A stretch of 64,000 nt of DNA from Planctomycetota bacterium (GTDB taxonomy: Bacteria; Planctomycetota; MHYJ01; JACQXL01; JACRIJ01): assembly GCA_016220095.1 (NCBI GenBank), contig JACRIJ010000104.1, positions 1 to 64,000 on the forward strand. Direction: 5' to 3'. The translations under genes were made by a program, and so were the position numbers. The notes under the pieces were generated by a model that made no database searches, was not told where the DNA came from, and worked only from the letters and a program-made list of their open reading frames with translations. Below are positions 15,827-24,029 of this stretch, piece by piece (positions within the stretch are counted from its first letter, which is position 1; every line of letters starts with the position of its first letter).

Positions 15827-16233
15827 TCCATGCAGCAATACCGGTATATGGCACGTTTAAACAGGCCGCAGGCCGCGAAAAATGGGTTACAGAGTCGTTA
15901 TTGGCATAAATATTGCATATATAGTAGACAGAATAAGTCGTTATAAGAAGGATGAGAGGTTCGGTGCCATGACATAATCGGCACAAAACGTAAAATGCGT
16001 GTATAACACATTATAATTCAATGCGTTATGTGTCAAACATGTCCAAACGTTCTTCAGCTTTTACAATAAGCATCAATTATTAGACAGTTTGCATATTAAC
16101 TCCATAGGACTTTTGGGGCATTTAACCCAGCGGTATTGGGTCTTTTGACCCAGTTTGGGGTAAAGCAAGAGTAAGAATGTTTTGATTTTTCCGAGAAATA
16201 GAAATTTTCAATGTTTTTTTAGGAGATGTTTCA
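15794..16233. promoter_or_regulatory. 440-nt intergenic region upstream of the six-haem cytochrome
   Basis: No gene seen after the family B repeat. Two regulatory-looking zones stand out: AACACAT...ATGTGTC around 16,007-16,040 (imperfect inverted repeat), and ACCCAGCGGTATTGGGT (16,126-16,142, hairpin) followed by GACCCAGTTTGGGGT (16,147-16,161). TTGACC at 16,145 could be a -35 but no good -10 follows. AGGAGATG-type ribosome site precedes ATG 16,234. An operator or leader control for the cytochrome is plausible. Confidence 0.4.
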
Positions 16234-17205
16234 ATGTTTACACAGAAATGGCTTTGGGGAATTGGGATGCTCATTCTTGTGCTCGTATTTGCCACGCCTT
16301 CATTTGCTATGGTGCATGGCGCCGGCAATCTTGTATGCTACAAATGCCATACAATGCACGATAGTATCGGCGGTGCTGATGTAGGTGCGGTAGGTCCGCA
16401 GGCGAATTTGTTGAGAGATGCCGGTACGGATCTCTGCCTGTCATGCCACAACGGTTCGTGGAATGGCGGGGAACCTAATGTGTACAACGTTGGTGTTGAC
16501 GAAGAAACGCCGGCTGGCGATTTCTACAGAGTTCGTTCAGCGGGCGGAGATTCCGGTTTGGGACACAATCCCGTCGGAACGAACATTGCCGTTGACGGAA
16601 CTTTGGCAACAGCGCCAGGCGGAACGTTTGCTTCTGCCAACCTGACATGTACGTCCTGTCACGATGCCCACGCGACAGACGCCACGAAGTTTTTCGCGTA
16701 TCGCAATCTGCTAAAGACGGTAAATACCGTGGATGTTAGTACGACAATAGGTTCAGGCAATGCGCAGGAAGCGGATGTTTATGACGAAGGCACAAACACC
16801 AATAACGCCATTTCCAACACGAATAAAAACGTGTACAGGACCGGTGCGGGACAATTTGGCGCGTGGTGCGGTACGTGTCACGGCTCATTCCACGGTGATG
16901 CATCCGATACGGATATTTATACCGGCGGTAAGTGGATCAGGCATCCTACGCATACGAACCTTACCGCAGCTATGGTGACAAATTACAATGCGGTCAATAC
17001 CAATTACATTTATACTTATCCGGTGCTTGACGGCGCAGGAACACTGACCGTTGCCGGCACAAGGGCAGTTGCCGCAACCGATAAGGTATTCTGCCTTTCA
17101 TGCCACAACGCGCATACGAGCGCCAATGCAAACGCATTGAAGTGGAATTACGTTGATCAGTCAATAGCCTCGGATACAGCTTGCAACATGTGCCACGATA
17201 AATAA
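16234..17205 (+). CDS. Six-haem c-type cytochrome, exported
   Basis: 323 aa with a signal peptide (MFTQKWLWGIGMLILVLVFATPSFA). Six CxxCH motifs are visible: CYKCH, CLSCH, CTSCH, CGTCH, CLSCH and CNMCH, the last at the extreme C-terminus. Several are in the arrangement CxxCHDAH / CxxCHNAH typical of the doubled-CxxCH family. The low haem density in the Gly/Asn/Thr-rich stretches recalls extracellular cytochromes that polymerise, but that is only a resemblance. The gene has its own long leader and a strong terminator, so it is a single-gene unit that could be highly expressed. Confidence 0.92.
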   Translation: MFTQKWLWGIGMLILVLVFATPSFAMVHGAGNLVCYKCHTMHDSIGGADVGAVGPQANLLRDAGTDLCLSCHNGSWNGGEPNVYNVGVDEETPAGDFYRVRSAGGDSGLGHNPVGTNIAVDGTLATAPGGTFASANLTCTSCHDAHATDATKFFAYRNLLKTVNTVDVSTTIGSGNAQEADVYDEGTNTNNAISNTNKNVYRTGAGQFGAWCGTCHGSFHGDASDTDIYTGGKWIRHPTHTNLTAAMVTNYNAVNTNYIYTYPVLDGAGTLTVAGTRAVAATDKVFCLSCHNAHTSANANALKWNYVDQSIASDTACNMCHDK

Positions 17206-17232
17206 CGTGCAAAAGAAAAATTTATGAATAAC

Positions 17233-17278
17233 ACAACAGCACCAAGATTGGAAAAACCTTTTGGTGCTGTTGTTTTTT
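17233..17278 (+). terminator. Strong intrinsic terminator
   Basis: Perfect 13-bp stem ACAACAGCACCAA (17,233-17,245) / TTGGTGCTGTTGT (17,261-17,273) with a 15-nt loop, followed by six T. It ends the six-haem cytochrome transcript. Confidence 0.92.
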
Positions 17279-17336
17279 ACAGGGGTAATCCCCAAAATGG
17301 ATATTGTTCCCAAAAGCATAAACCACGCTTAAAAAC

Positions 17337-18257
17337 ATGAAAAAACTTATAAAAACAGCAGTATTATTAATTATGATGGCGGCCGTCGTATTTGCCGCCG
17401 AACGGCCCGGGGTTGTTTTCGTTCTTACAAAAGAAAAAAACAAGTTCAAGCAGTTATCCGCAATGATGGTTTTCGCAAAGGACAAGGAAATCTACTTATG
17501 CGATTCCGAGGCCCAGAACATAAGGATATTTACGTTTGACGGCGCCGAGCAGACATGGTTTTCCGTCAAAAGACCCGCAGGTGTAACGAGAGATTCCGGT
17601 GGAAACTTTTATGTCCTTGAAACGGACGATAACGGGAGTAATTTTATAGGCATATACGATAATAAATTTCAGAAAAAAAATTCCATAAAAATAACCGATT
17701 CGCCTTTTCCGCCAACCGAAAAATTCAGCCAGATTGCGATTGATAATGACGATAAGCTTTACATAACCGACGAAGGCAATAAAGTTGTCCTGACGGTGTC
17801 GGTGGATGGGAAATACCTGCGGCATTTCGGAAAATTTCCTCAGGAGGAAAACGGCAAGACACTTCCGTCGATATCGGACATATGTGTTGACGGGCAAAAC
17901 AAGAAACTCTATATTGCGGACGCAATTTCCTCTAAAATATACGTTTATAAACTAAACGGCAAATATCTTTTTGAATTCGGCAAAGGCGGCGGCATTATGG
18001 GCGAACTCAGCCAGCCCTGCAGTGTGGCCGTGGATGCCGACGAAAACGCTTACGTGCTTGACAAAATGCGTCACACCGTTATTGTTCACGACAAGGCAGG
18101 CAAATTTATTTACGAAATAGGCGGCAAGGGCGAGGCAGAGGGATGGTTTTATTTTCCGAGATATATAGCGATAGACCCCGATAAAAATCTTTATGTACTT
18201 GAGAGCATGATTAACAGGTTCCAGGCGCTGACGATTGAAAAGAAAAATGAAAAATGA
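17337..18257 (+). CDS. Exported NHL-repeat beta-propeller protein (1)
   Basis: 306 aa with a signal peptide ending about AVVFAAE. The mature protein is made of NHL-type blades: FSQIAIDNDDKLYITDEGNKVVLTVSVDGKYLRHFG, ISDICVDGQNKKLYIADAISSKIYVYKLNGKYLFEFG, and so on, with the ending ESMINRFQALTI. NHL propellers are non-enzymatic scaffolds in most cases, and they are frequent next to multihaem cytochromes in metal-reducing bacteria. No Shine-Dalgarno is obvious. The next propeller gene overlaps its end by 11 nt, so the pair is translationally coupled. Confidence 0.85.
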   Translation: MKKLIKTAVLLIMMAAVVFAAERPGVVFVLTKEKNKFKQLSAMMVFAKDKEIYLCDSEAQNIRIFTFDGAEQTWFSVKRPAGVTRDSGGNFYVLETDDNGSNFIGIYDNKFQKKNSIKITDSPFPPTEKFSQIAIDNDDKLYITDEGNKVVLTVSVDGKYLRHFGKFPQEENGKTLPSISDICVDGQNKKLYIADAISSKIYVYKLNGKYLFEFGKGGGIMGELSQPCSVAVDADENAYVLDKMRHTVIVHDKAGKFIYEIGGKGEAEGWFYFPRYIAIDPDKNLYVLESMINRFQALTIEKKNEK

Positions 18258-19218
18258 CTCGGGTATAGAAAAAATTATAATGGTTTTGTTGATGCAGGCT
18301 TTCTTCCTCGGAAGCATTGTTGCGGATCAGCCGCCGGATGCCGGAAAGCGTCCGGTACAAATACGGTTTTCGTATTCCATAGACGGCTACAGCCGGAACA
18401 TGCCGTTCAATTCACCCGCCGCATTCTGCCTTGACGAAAAACATAACGAACTGCTGATAGCCGATACCGGCAATAATGCGATAGGCATTTTTGCCGCGGA
18501 TACCGGCGAATACAAAGGCCGGCTTGATTCCGCCGTGCCCCTGCAGGCCCCTTGCGGCATAGCAATAGACGCTGAAGACAGTATTTACGTCGCCTGCAGT
18601 GACAGTTCCGTGATAGAGATATTTGATTTTAAAGGCACAAATCTGGGCGGCATAGACGTCTCAGGCGCCGGGCAGAAAACGCCCGTAAAGCCCGGCAAAC
18701 TTTACTGGGATGGTTTGGCGGAAGAGCTTTATGTGATTGACCGCGCCAACCAACAGGTGCTTATCTGCAAGGACAGGAAAGTCTGGCAGAAAATACAGCC
18801 GCTTTCCGCGGATGCCGCCGGCAATGCGGATTGGAAGAATGCCCCCATGTTGCAGGATATTGCCGTAGATGACTGCGGAAAAATATACGTAATCAGTTCC
18901 ATCGGCAATGCGGTTGCCGTTTTTGACCGCAATGGAAGTCCTGTAACGTCTTTCGGCAGGCACGGCGATACGGCGGATACGGTTTCTTTTCCTGTAGCTG
19001 TTTCTATTGATAAAAAAAACCGTTTATGGATAATAGATAACTTCCGCCATTGCATCACTGTATTTGACGCCCAGGGGAAATACATAACGGCCTGCGGCGC
19101 GTACGGGGCCGATCATGGAAACTTGTTTTTCCCGGTGGATATAATAGTCAAGGATGGCGCGCTGTACGTTCTTGAAAAAGGCGCGGAACGGGTGCAGGTT
19201 TTTGCGATTGTAGAGTAA
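18247..19218 (+). CDS. Exported NHL-repeat beta-propeller protein (2)
   Basis: 323 aa from ATG 18,247, which overlaps the end of the previous propeller; the track start at 18,235 is a TTG. Signal peptide about residues 12-27 (VLLMQAFFLGSIVA). At least five NHL blades are visible (AAFCLDEKHNELLIADTGNNAIGIF, CGIAIDAEDSIYVACSD, LQDIAVDDCGKIYVISSIGNAVAVFDRNG, VAVSIDKKNRLWIIDNFRHCITVFDAQGKYITACG). It is paralogous to gene 17,337 and lies directly before the 19-haem cytochrome. A structural or docking role for cytochromes is inferred from context. Confidence 0.85.
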   Translation: MKNDSGIEKIIMVLLMQAFFLGSIVADQPPDAGKRPVQIRFSYSIDGYSRNMPFNSPAAFCLDEKHNELLIADTGNNAIGIFAADTGEYKGRLDSAVPLQAPCGIAIDAEDSIYVACSDSSVIEIFDFKGTNLGGIDVSGAGQKTPVKPGKLYWDGLAEELYVIDRANQQVLICKDRKVWQKIQPLSADAAGNADWKNAPMLQDIAVDDCGKIYVISSIGNAVAVFDRNGSPVTSFGRHGDTADTVSFPVAVSIDKKNRLWIIDNFRHCITVFDAQGKYITACGAYGADHGNLFFPVDIIVKDGALYVLEKGAERVQVFAIVE

Positions 19219-19234
19219 TTTTGTATCTGCGTGT

Positions 19235-22102
19235 ATGAATAAAAGCATTTTTTTAACAATTTCGGCAGTAGTTTTATTATTGCCCGGTGCGGCATTTGCC
19301 GGGGACTATCACCGTGTGTGGGCGACTTCTACCCTGGTTTGTTCCGATTGCCATACCCTGCACGCGGGTTCCGTGCCGTATCCGGTACTGCTCAAATACG
19401 CTACGGTAAACGAACTCTGCGCGTCCTGCCATGACGGTACGGATACGAAGGCGCCCGATGTAATATCACCGGTGACAATGTACACGGGTGATGAACATTC
19501 CGGGGCCGGATTTTTTGCAAATACCGGAGGTTCCGCGAGCGATGTCGCGCACGACCTCGGCGTGTCGGCCGCAATTCCCATGAGTACCAAGCCGGCGATG
19601 ACCCTGATATGCACTACATGCCACGATCCTCACGGGAACGGTTATTACAGAAATCTTAAGCCTGATCCGGACGGAGATACAAGCAATATAACCGTTACCA
19701 TAGGCACAAATATGTTTCAGCAGAATTCACCTCCGATACCGCCGAATGCGGCAACTGTCGCCGATGCATATAAGGAGTCAAATATCGGATATAAATCCAA
19801 CATCTCTGCATGGTGCAGTCAATGCCATGATAAACTTGCCTCTAATCAGGCAGGCACTCTCCCTTCGCATTTCAAAAGGCATCCCGCAGATGTTCCGCTT
19901 AATTCTGCCGGATATCATGCGGATACGGCCAACTGGATTACAAATCCGCTTGGAAATCCGACAAGCGGCGGCGGCGTTGCAACGGGCGATGCGGTATACG
20001 GAATTCCACGGCTTAGATACCAGGTAAGTACCGCGACGGACTATGCGAGCGCTAAAACAGTTGCCGTTTCCAATCAGGTATTCTGCGGATCGTGCCATAC
20101 GGCGCACGGTATGAAATACCAGAAAAACCTCGTTTGGCCGTACAGGAAACAGACAGGAATTGACAATACCGATGCCTTTGCCGCATGTCAGCAGTGTCAT
20201 AACCAGTCATATTGGAGTGGTTCTCCGCACGGAAACACCACAACCGGCGTGGCGCGTACTTCTTCCAATCCCACAGGGGCATGCAACCAGTGCCATGATA
20301 TGCACGATGATGTTACATCTTACAATTACGCGCTTTATACGACAAATACAAATTCATTGTGCTTTACAACAGGTTGTCATGTAAATGCCTCTGCCAGCTA
20401 CCCCGCGCAGGAGGCGGATCGTAATGCCGTGGGATACTTTACGACAAAACGCTGGCCTGGCCAGACTTCTTATGAAAACGCCACGTACTCTCAACACTAT
20501 CTGGACGCGGACTGTATTTATCCCGGCAAAAGCTATTCTGCCGGCGATTGTAAGAATTGCCACGACCCTCACGGTTCAGCCAATACCTATGATATGACCC
20601 TGAATACATATATAGACGGCGGCGTTTATACGAATTATCAGCTATGTTTTGATTGCCATAACGAAACTACCGGGCCTGCGGGCATGAACATTGCCGGGAA
20701 ATATGTAAAAAACCTGTATAGCATCGCGGATAACCAATCTGGGCATCAGATACGTAATTCCGCAAAATCAGTTTCAAATTTTGCAGGTTCCAAACTTGCC
20801 ATTGGCGATAAACTGCCCTGCTACGACTGTCACGGGCCCCACGGTTCAAAAGGCAATAACGGCACCCAGCCGAACAAGAAAATTCTGAGTGATCAGCGCA
20901 CAGGATGGTCAAATCTTGATACGGCTGTCGCCGCGAATAACCGTACGTTCTGCCTTGGTTGCCACGTCGCGTCCAACGGGGTAGCCGGTTCAAATACCGT
21001 GGAAGGCATAGCCATGAATACCATACCGGTATTTCCGTCAACCGGATTCCAGCCGCACGCAACAACGGGCACAGATTCATGCAGTGACTGCCATGGCGAT
21101 AATTACACGAACAACACGGCGCGAAATGCCCATCATCCGGATAATTCGGATTGTAAATTCTGTCATAATGCCGCGCAGGGCTCGCACAGGCAGGTAGTGC
21201 AGAACGGCGGTACGGGCGGCGATTTTGACGATACTACGCATCATATCGGGGATGTTGTGGGCACGGAAAATGTTACGAATGCCGACTGTGTCATGTGCCA
21301 TAAGCAAAGCAATCATCCATATACAACGGATGCCACGACAATCTACCTGAGAAACGTTGATACCGGTGCGGCAATTACTTACGTAAGGGGAGACACCTCT
21401 TCGGCAAACCTGACGAATCTTGACAATTTTTGTCTTGCATGTCATGACGCTGCCGGCGCTAATGGCGACACTACACCATTTTCGGATAATGCCGTTGCTC
21501 TGGATGTAAATGCTCAATTTAACACGGCAAATCCATCCCATCACGCCGTTAAAGGCGCAAGATATACGCCGGCCGGCGCATCCGGTATTCTCGCAGCCGC
21601 GTTTGTTAACGGCTGGGCCGACAATAGCACCCTTCACTGCAGTGATTGCCATTGCACGGCAACTAATGCGCACGGAGACGGCAAGGCTGTTGCAAGCAGG
21701 CCGTCTTTGATTAAAGGGTACACGTCGGGAACGGTCTATCCCGGCGGCACTGCCGGCGTTGACGGGTACATCTGTTTTTTATGCCATGGTTACCTTACGT
21801 ATGATACGCCTAATATAACGACACCGAATAATTCCAGGTTTGACCATAACGCGAATGGCGGACATGCTACAAAGGATGTTTACAGGGGAATCTATTGTCT
21901 TGTATGCCACGGTGGATATGTTAAGGGTTATATACATGGAGAAAACGATACATCGGATATAAATATAATGCAACATTTTCTGTCCGGCGCGGCTTTGCGC
22001 AGTTGGCAGAGATCCGGGGCAAATGAAAGCTGTAATACGACAGGCAGTATATCGGCATGTTCCCAGCATAACGGGGGCAAAACGTACGGTTATAATTACT
22101 AA
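19235..22102 (+). CDS. Multihaem c-type cytochrome, about 19 haem sites
   Basis: 955 aa with a signal peptide (MNKSIFLTISAVVLLLPGAAFAG). Counted by eye there are 18 CxxCH motifs (from CSDCH near residue 34 to CLVCH near 889) and one CX4CH variant, CFTTGCH. Spacers are long and rich in Asn, Thr, Gly and Tyr, so haem density is about one per 50 residues, lower than in the three cytochromes downstream. There is no obvious Shine-Dalgarno. It follows the NHL pair by 16 nt and precedes resB by 3 nt, implying one operon. Likely a periplasmic or extracellular electron carrier. Confidence 0.93.
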   Translation: MNKSIFLTISAVVLLLPGAAFAGDYHRVWATSTLVCSDCHTLHAGSVPYPVLLKYATVNELCASCHDGTDTKAPDVISPVTMYTGDEHSGAGFFANTGGSASDVAHDLGVSAAIPMSTKPAMTLICTTCHDPHGNGYYRNLKPDPDGDTSNITVTIGTNMFQQNSPPIPPNAATVADAYKESNIGYKSNISAWCSQCHDKLASNQAGTLPSHFKRHPADVPLNSAGYHADTANWITNPLGNPTSGGGVATGDAVYGIPRLRYQVSTATDYASAKTVAVSNQVFCGSCHTAHGMKYQKNLVWPYRKQTGIDNTDAFAACQQCHNQSYWSGSPHGNTTTGVARTSSNPTGACNQCHDMHDDVTSYNYALYTTNTNSLCFTTGCHVNASASYPAQEADRNAVGYFTTKRWPGQTSYENATYSQHYLDADCIYPGKSYSAGDCKNCHDPHGSANTYDMTLNTYIDGGVYTNYQLCFDCHNETTGPAGMNIAGKYVKNLYSIADNQSGHQIRNSAKSVSNFAGSKLAIGDKLPCYDCHGPHGSKGNNGTQPNKKILSDQRTGWSNLDTAVAANNRTFCLGCHVASNGVAGSNTVEGIAMNTIPVFPSTGFQPHATTGTDSCSDCHGDNYTNNTARNAHHPDNSDCKFCHNAAQGSHRQVVQNGGTGGDFDDTTHHIGDVVGTENVTNADCVMCHKQSNHPYTTDATTIYLRNVDTGAAITYVRGDTSSANLTNLDNFCLACHDAAGANGDTTPFSDNAVALDVNAQFNTANPSHHAVKGARYTPAGASGILAAAFVNGWADNSTLHCSDCHCTATNAHGDGKAVASRPSLIKGYTSGTVYPGGTAGVDGYICFLCHGYLTYDTPNITTPNNSRFDHNANGGHATKDVYRGIYCLVCHGGYVKGYIHGENDTSDINIMQHFLSGAALRSWQRSGANESCNTTGSISACSQHNGGKTYGYNY

Positions 22103-22105
22103 ATA

Positions 22106-23101
22106 ATGTTTTCGAAAATAATAAATAAACTCGCAATAATAATATTAATTGCCATCGCGGTGTTTCTGACAGTATTTGTGCTTTCTCCGCAGTGTTCCTT
22201 TGCGCCGTATTTTACGGGAGAAAAAATACGCCGGTGGTTTTTCATCGTGCTTGTTGCCGCTCTTTATATCGTTCTTACATTTTGTACGGTAGACCGTATA
22301 TGGCGGCAGGTCAGGAGCAAATATAACAGCCCTTCCTGGTGGGGATCCATAATTTTTCATGCGAGTTTTTATGTAATAGTAACAGGCGCATGCATCAGTA
22401 TAGGCGGAAGAAAAACAGGCCTGGAACTTTTTACGGAGAGCGAAACCGTAATTTTTTCAGAAAACAATTATCTTTTGCATGACCGGCCGCCTTTCGCAGT
22501 AAAATTGAACAGGTTTTTGCCCGTATTTGAAAACGACATGCCGGTTGATTACGCCTGCGATTTTTCAGTTTATTACGATACGGCAGAAGGATGGATGCAG
22601 GCAAGGAAGTCCGGCTTGAAGGTCAACATGCCCCTTGAAGAACAAGGGGTGTCTTTGGTGTTTAAGCGCTGGGGCTATTCCCCGAGGATTATAATTCGGG
22701 ACAATGAATACAACGAAATTATCGGCATGTTTAACCTTAATCTCGGCGAAAAAATTGAGAACGGGAATCCGCAAAAATTTTTTACCGATTTCACCAGCGT
22801 GCCAAATACCAATTTGAAATTGGAATTAAAATTTTATCCGGAAATGGAGAATGGGAAACATGTGCCCGCGTATACGGCGAGAAACCCCCGCATATACGCG
22901 AAATTGTATTCCGGCAAACGGGTTTATGTTGATGGTTATATTGCAATGAAAGAATCGCTTGTTTCCGATACGCTGACCCTTACATTTGACGATTTTAATT
23001 ACTGGGTCGGCGTTGAGGTTGTCAACGACATCGGAGAAAACATTGTCTTTGCCGGTTTTGTAATTGCCGTAATAGGATTGGCATTTAGAATGCTTTTTTG
23101 A
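22106..23101 (+). CDS. resB: ResB/Ccs1-like cytochrome c maturation protein
   Basis: 331 aa, system II cytochrome c synthase component (ResB/CcsB), which with CcsA delivers and attaches haem to apocytochromes outside the inner membrane. It has TM segments near 10-30, 42-62 and 85-103, a large periplasmic domain (about 110-300) and a C-terminal TM (FAGFVIAVIGLAFRMLF). It is shorter than the Bacillus-type protein. Its place directly after the cytochrome and before ccsA supports the assignment. The presence of a dedicated set here suggests maturation is tied to this cluster. Confidence 0.82.
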   Translation: MFSKIINKLAIIILIAIAVFLTVFVLSPQCSFAPYFTGEKIRRWFFIVLVAALYIVLTFCTVDRIWRQVRSKYNSPSWWGSIIFHASFYVIVTGACISIGGRKTGLELFTESETVIFSENNYLLHDRPPFAVKLNRFLPVFENDMPVDYACDFSVYYDTAEGWMQARKSGLKVNMPLEEQGVSLVFKRWGYSPRIIIRDNEYNEIIGMFNLNLGEKIENGNPQKFFTDFTSVPNTNLKLELKFYPEMENGKHVPAYTARNPRIYAKLYSGKRVYVDGYIAMKESLVSDTLTLTFDDFNYWVGVEVVNDIGENIVFAGFVIAVIGLAFRMLF

Positions 23102-23108
23102 ACCAAAC

Positions 23109-23148
23109 ATTGAACTTAATTGAACCGGATTGAACAACGTTGAACAAT
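23109..23148. repeat. Four tandem 10-bp repeats ATTGAACNNN
   Basis: ATTGAACTTA, ATTGAACCGG, ATTGAACAAC and GTTGAACAAT follow one another at exact 10-bp spacing between resB and ccsA. They end just before TAATAT and the ccsA ATG. Confidence 0.75.
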
Positions 23149-23156
23149 TTTAATAT

Positions 23157-23981
23157 ATGACAAACTTGGAATTAATATTATTAAAAATTACAATAGGTCT
23201 TTACCTGGTAAGTAGCCTGTGGCTGGCTGGCGGTTTTATTTTTAACCGTGAAAAATTAAGAAAATTTTTTGCATTGCCGGTATTAATCGCCCTTGCGGCG
23301 CATACGGCGGTGATTATTGTGCGCTGGAGCGCCACGGGCCACGGCCCGGTGATGAAGGACTATGAAAACGCCCTGCTTGGCGCCTGGTTGACGGTGGCTT
23401 TATATTTACTGTTGGTATTCAAATGGCGCGAAATGGCCGTTATAGGCATAGTTATAGCCCCGCTCGCCATGCTCCTGCTCGGGTACGCGTTTATGACGGA
23501 ACCAGTCCTGGAGCGGCTTTCGCCGGGGTATAAATCCTTTTGGCTTTACGTGCACGTATTTACCGCATGGCTTGCGTTCGGCGCTTATGCGATCGCGTCC
23601 GGATTTGCAGTTGCGTTTTTTATGCGCGGTCATTATGACAAAAAATCCGTACAAACGAAAATTCCAGAGTTGTCTGAACTTGATTTGACCGCGTTTCGCA
23701 TAGTCCTTTTCGGATTTATACTGCACGCAATAATGATAGCCGCGGGTTCCATTTGGGCGGCAAAATTGTGGGGGAGCTACTGGTCGTGGGACCCGATAGA
23801 AACATGGTCGCTGATATCCTGGCTTTGCTACGGGATAATAATCCATTTGCGATTGGCCTTTGCCTGGAAAAATCAGAGGTTTGCCGTGATGATAATGCTG
23901 GCGCTTGTGACGGTTATAATAGCCTGGTTAGGAATAAACTGGATACCGTCAAGCGACCATGTATTCAGCAAGTTGGAATGA
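23157..23981 (+). CDS. ccsA: CcsA/ResC haem-handling cytochrome c assembly protein
   Basis: 274 aa, polytopic (about eight TM segments). It carries the tryptophan-rich WWD motif WGSYWSWDPIETWSLISW, which holds haem at the outer face, and conserved histidines (TAHT-like AAHTAVI, YVHVFTAW, HLRLAF). It partners ResB in system II maturation. A short AT-rich spacer with 10-bp repeats separates it from resB, and no Shine-Dalgarno is evident. Confidence 0.92.
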   Translation: MTNLELILLKITIGLYLVSSLWLAGGFIFNREKLRKFFALPVLIALAAHTAVIIVRWSATGHGPVMKDYENALLGAWLTVALYLLLVFKWREMAVIGIVIAPLAMLLLGYAFMTEPVLERLSPGYKSFWLYVHVFTAWLAFGAYAIASGFAVAFFMRGHYDKKSVQTKIPELSELDLTAFRIVLFGFILHAIMIAAGSIWAAKLWGSYWSWDPIETWSLISWLCYGIIIHLRLAFAWKNQRFAVMIMLALVTVIIAWLGINWIPSSDHVFSKLE

Positions 23982-24029
23982 TTACGGATTCTAAGATTGA
24001 AAGATTTTGAGATTGGAAGATTATTGAGA
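23981..24029. repeat. Family A array at the start of the radical SAM gene
   Basis: GATTACGGATTCTAAGATTGAAAGATTTTGAGATTGGAAGATTATTGAG. The beginning GATTACGGATT matches the copy at 9184-9197. The TTG start proposed by the ORF track (23,997) lies inside it and is rejected. Confidence 0.7.

Noticed and set aside
15321-15838. Several antisense ORFs over the repeat in bioF
   Set aside because: They arise from the open frames of the palindromic repeat; the sense frame is the family-aligned one.
16100-16233. Sigma54 promoter for the cytochrome
   Set aside because: No GG-N10-GC with the expected flanks could be found.
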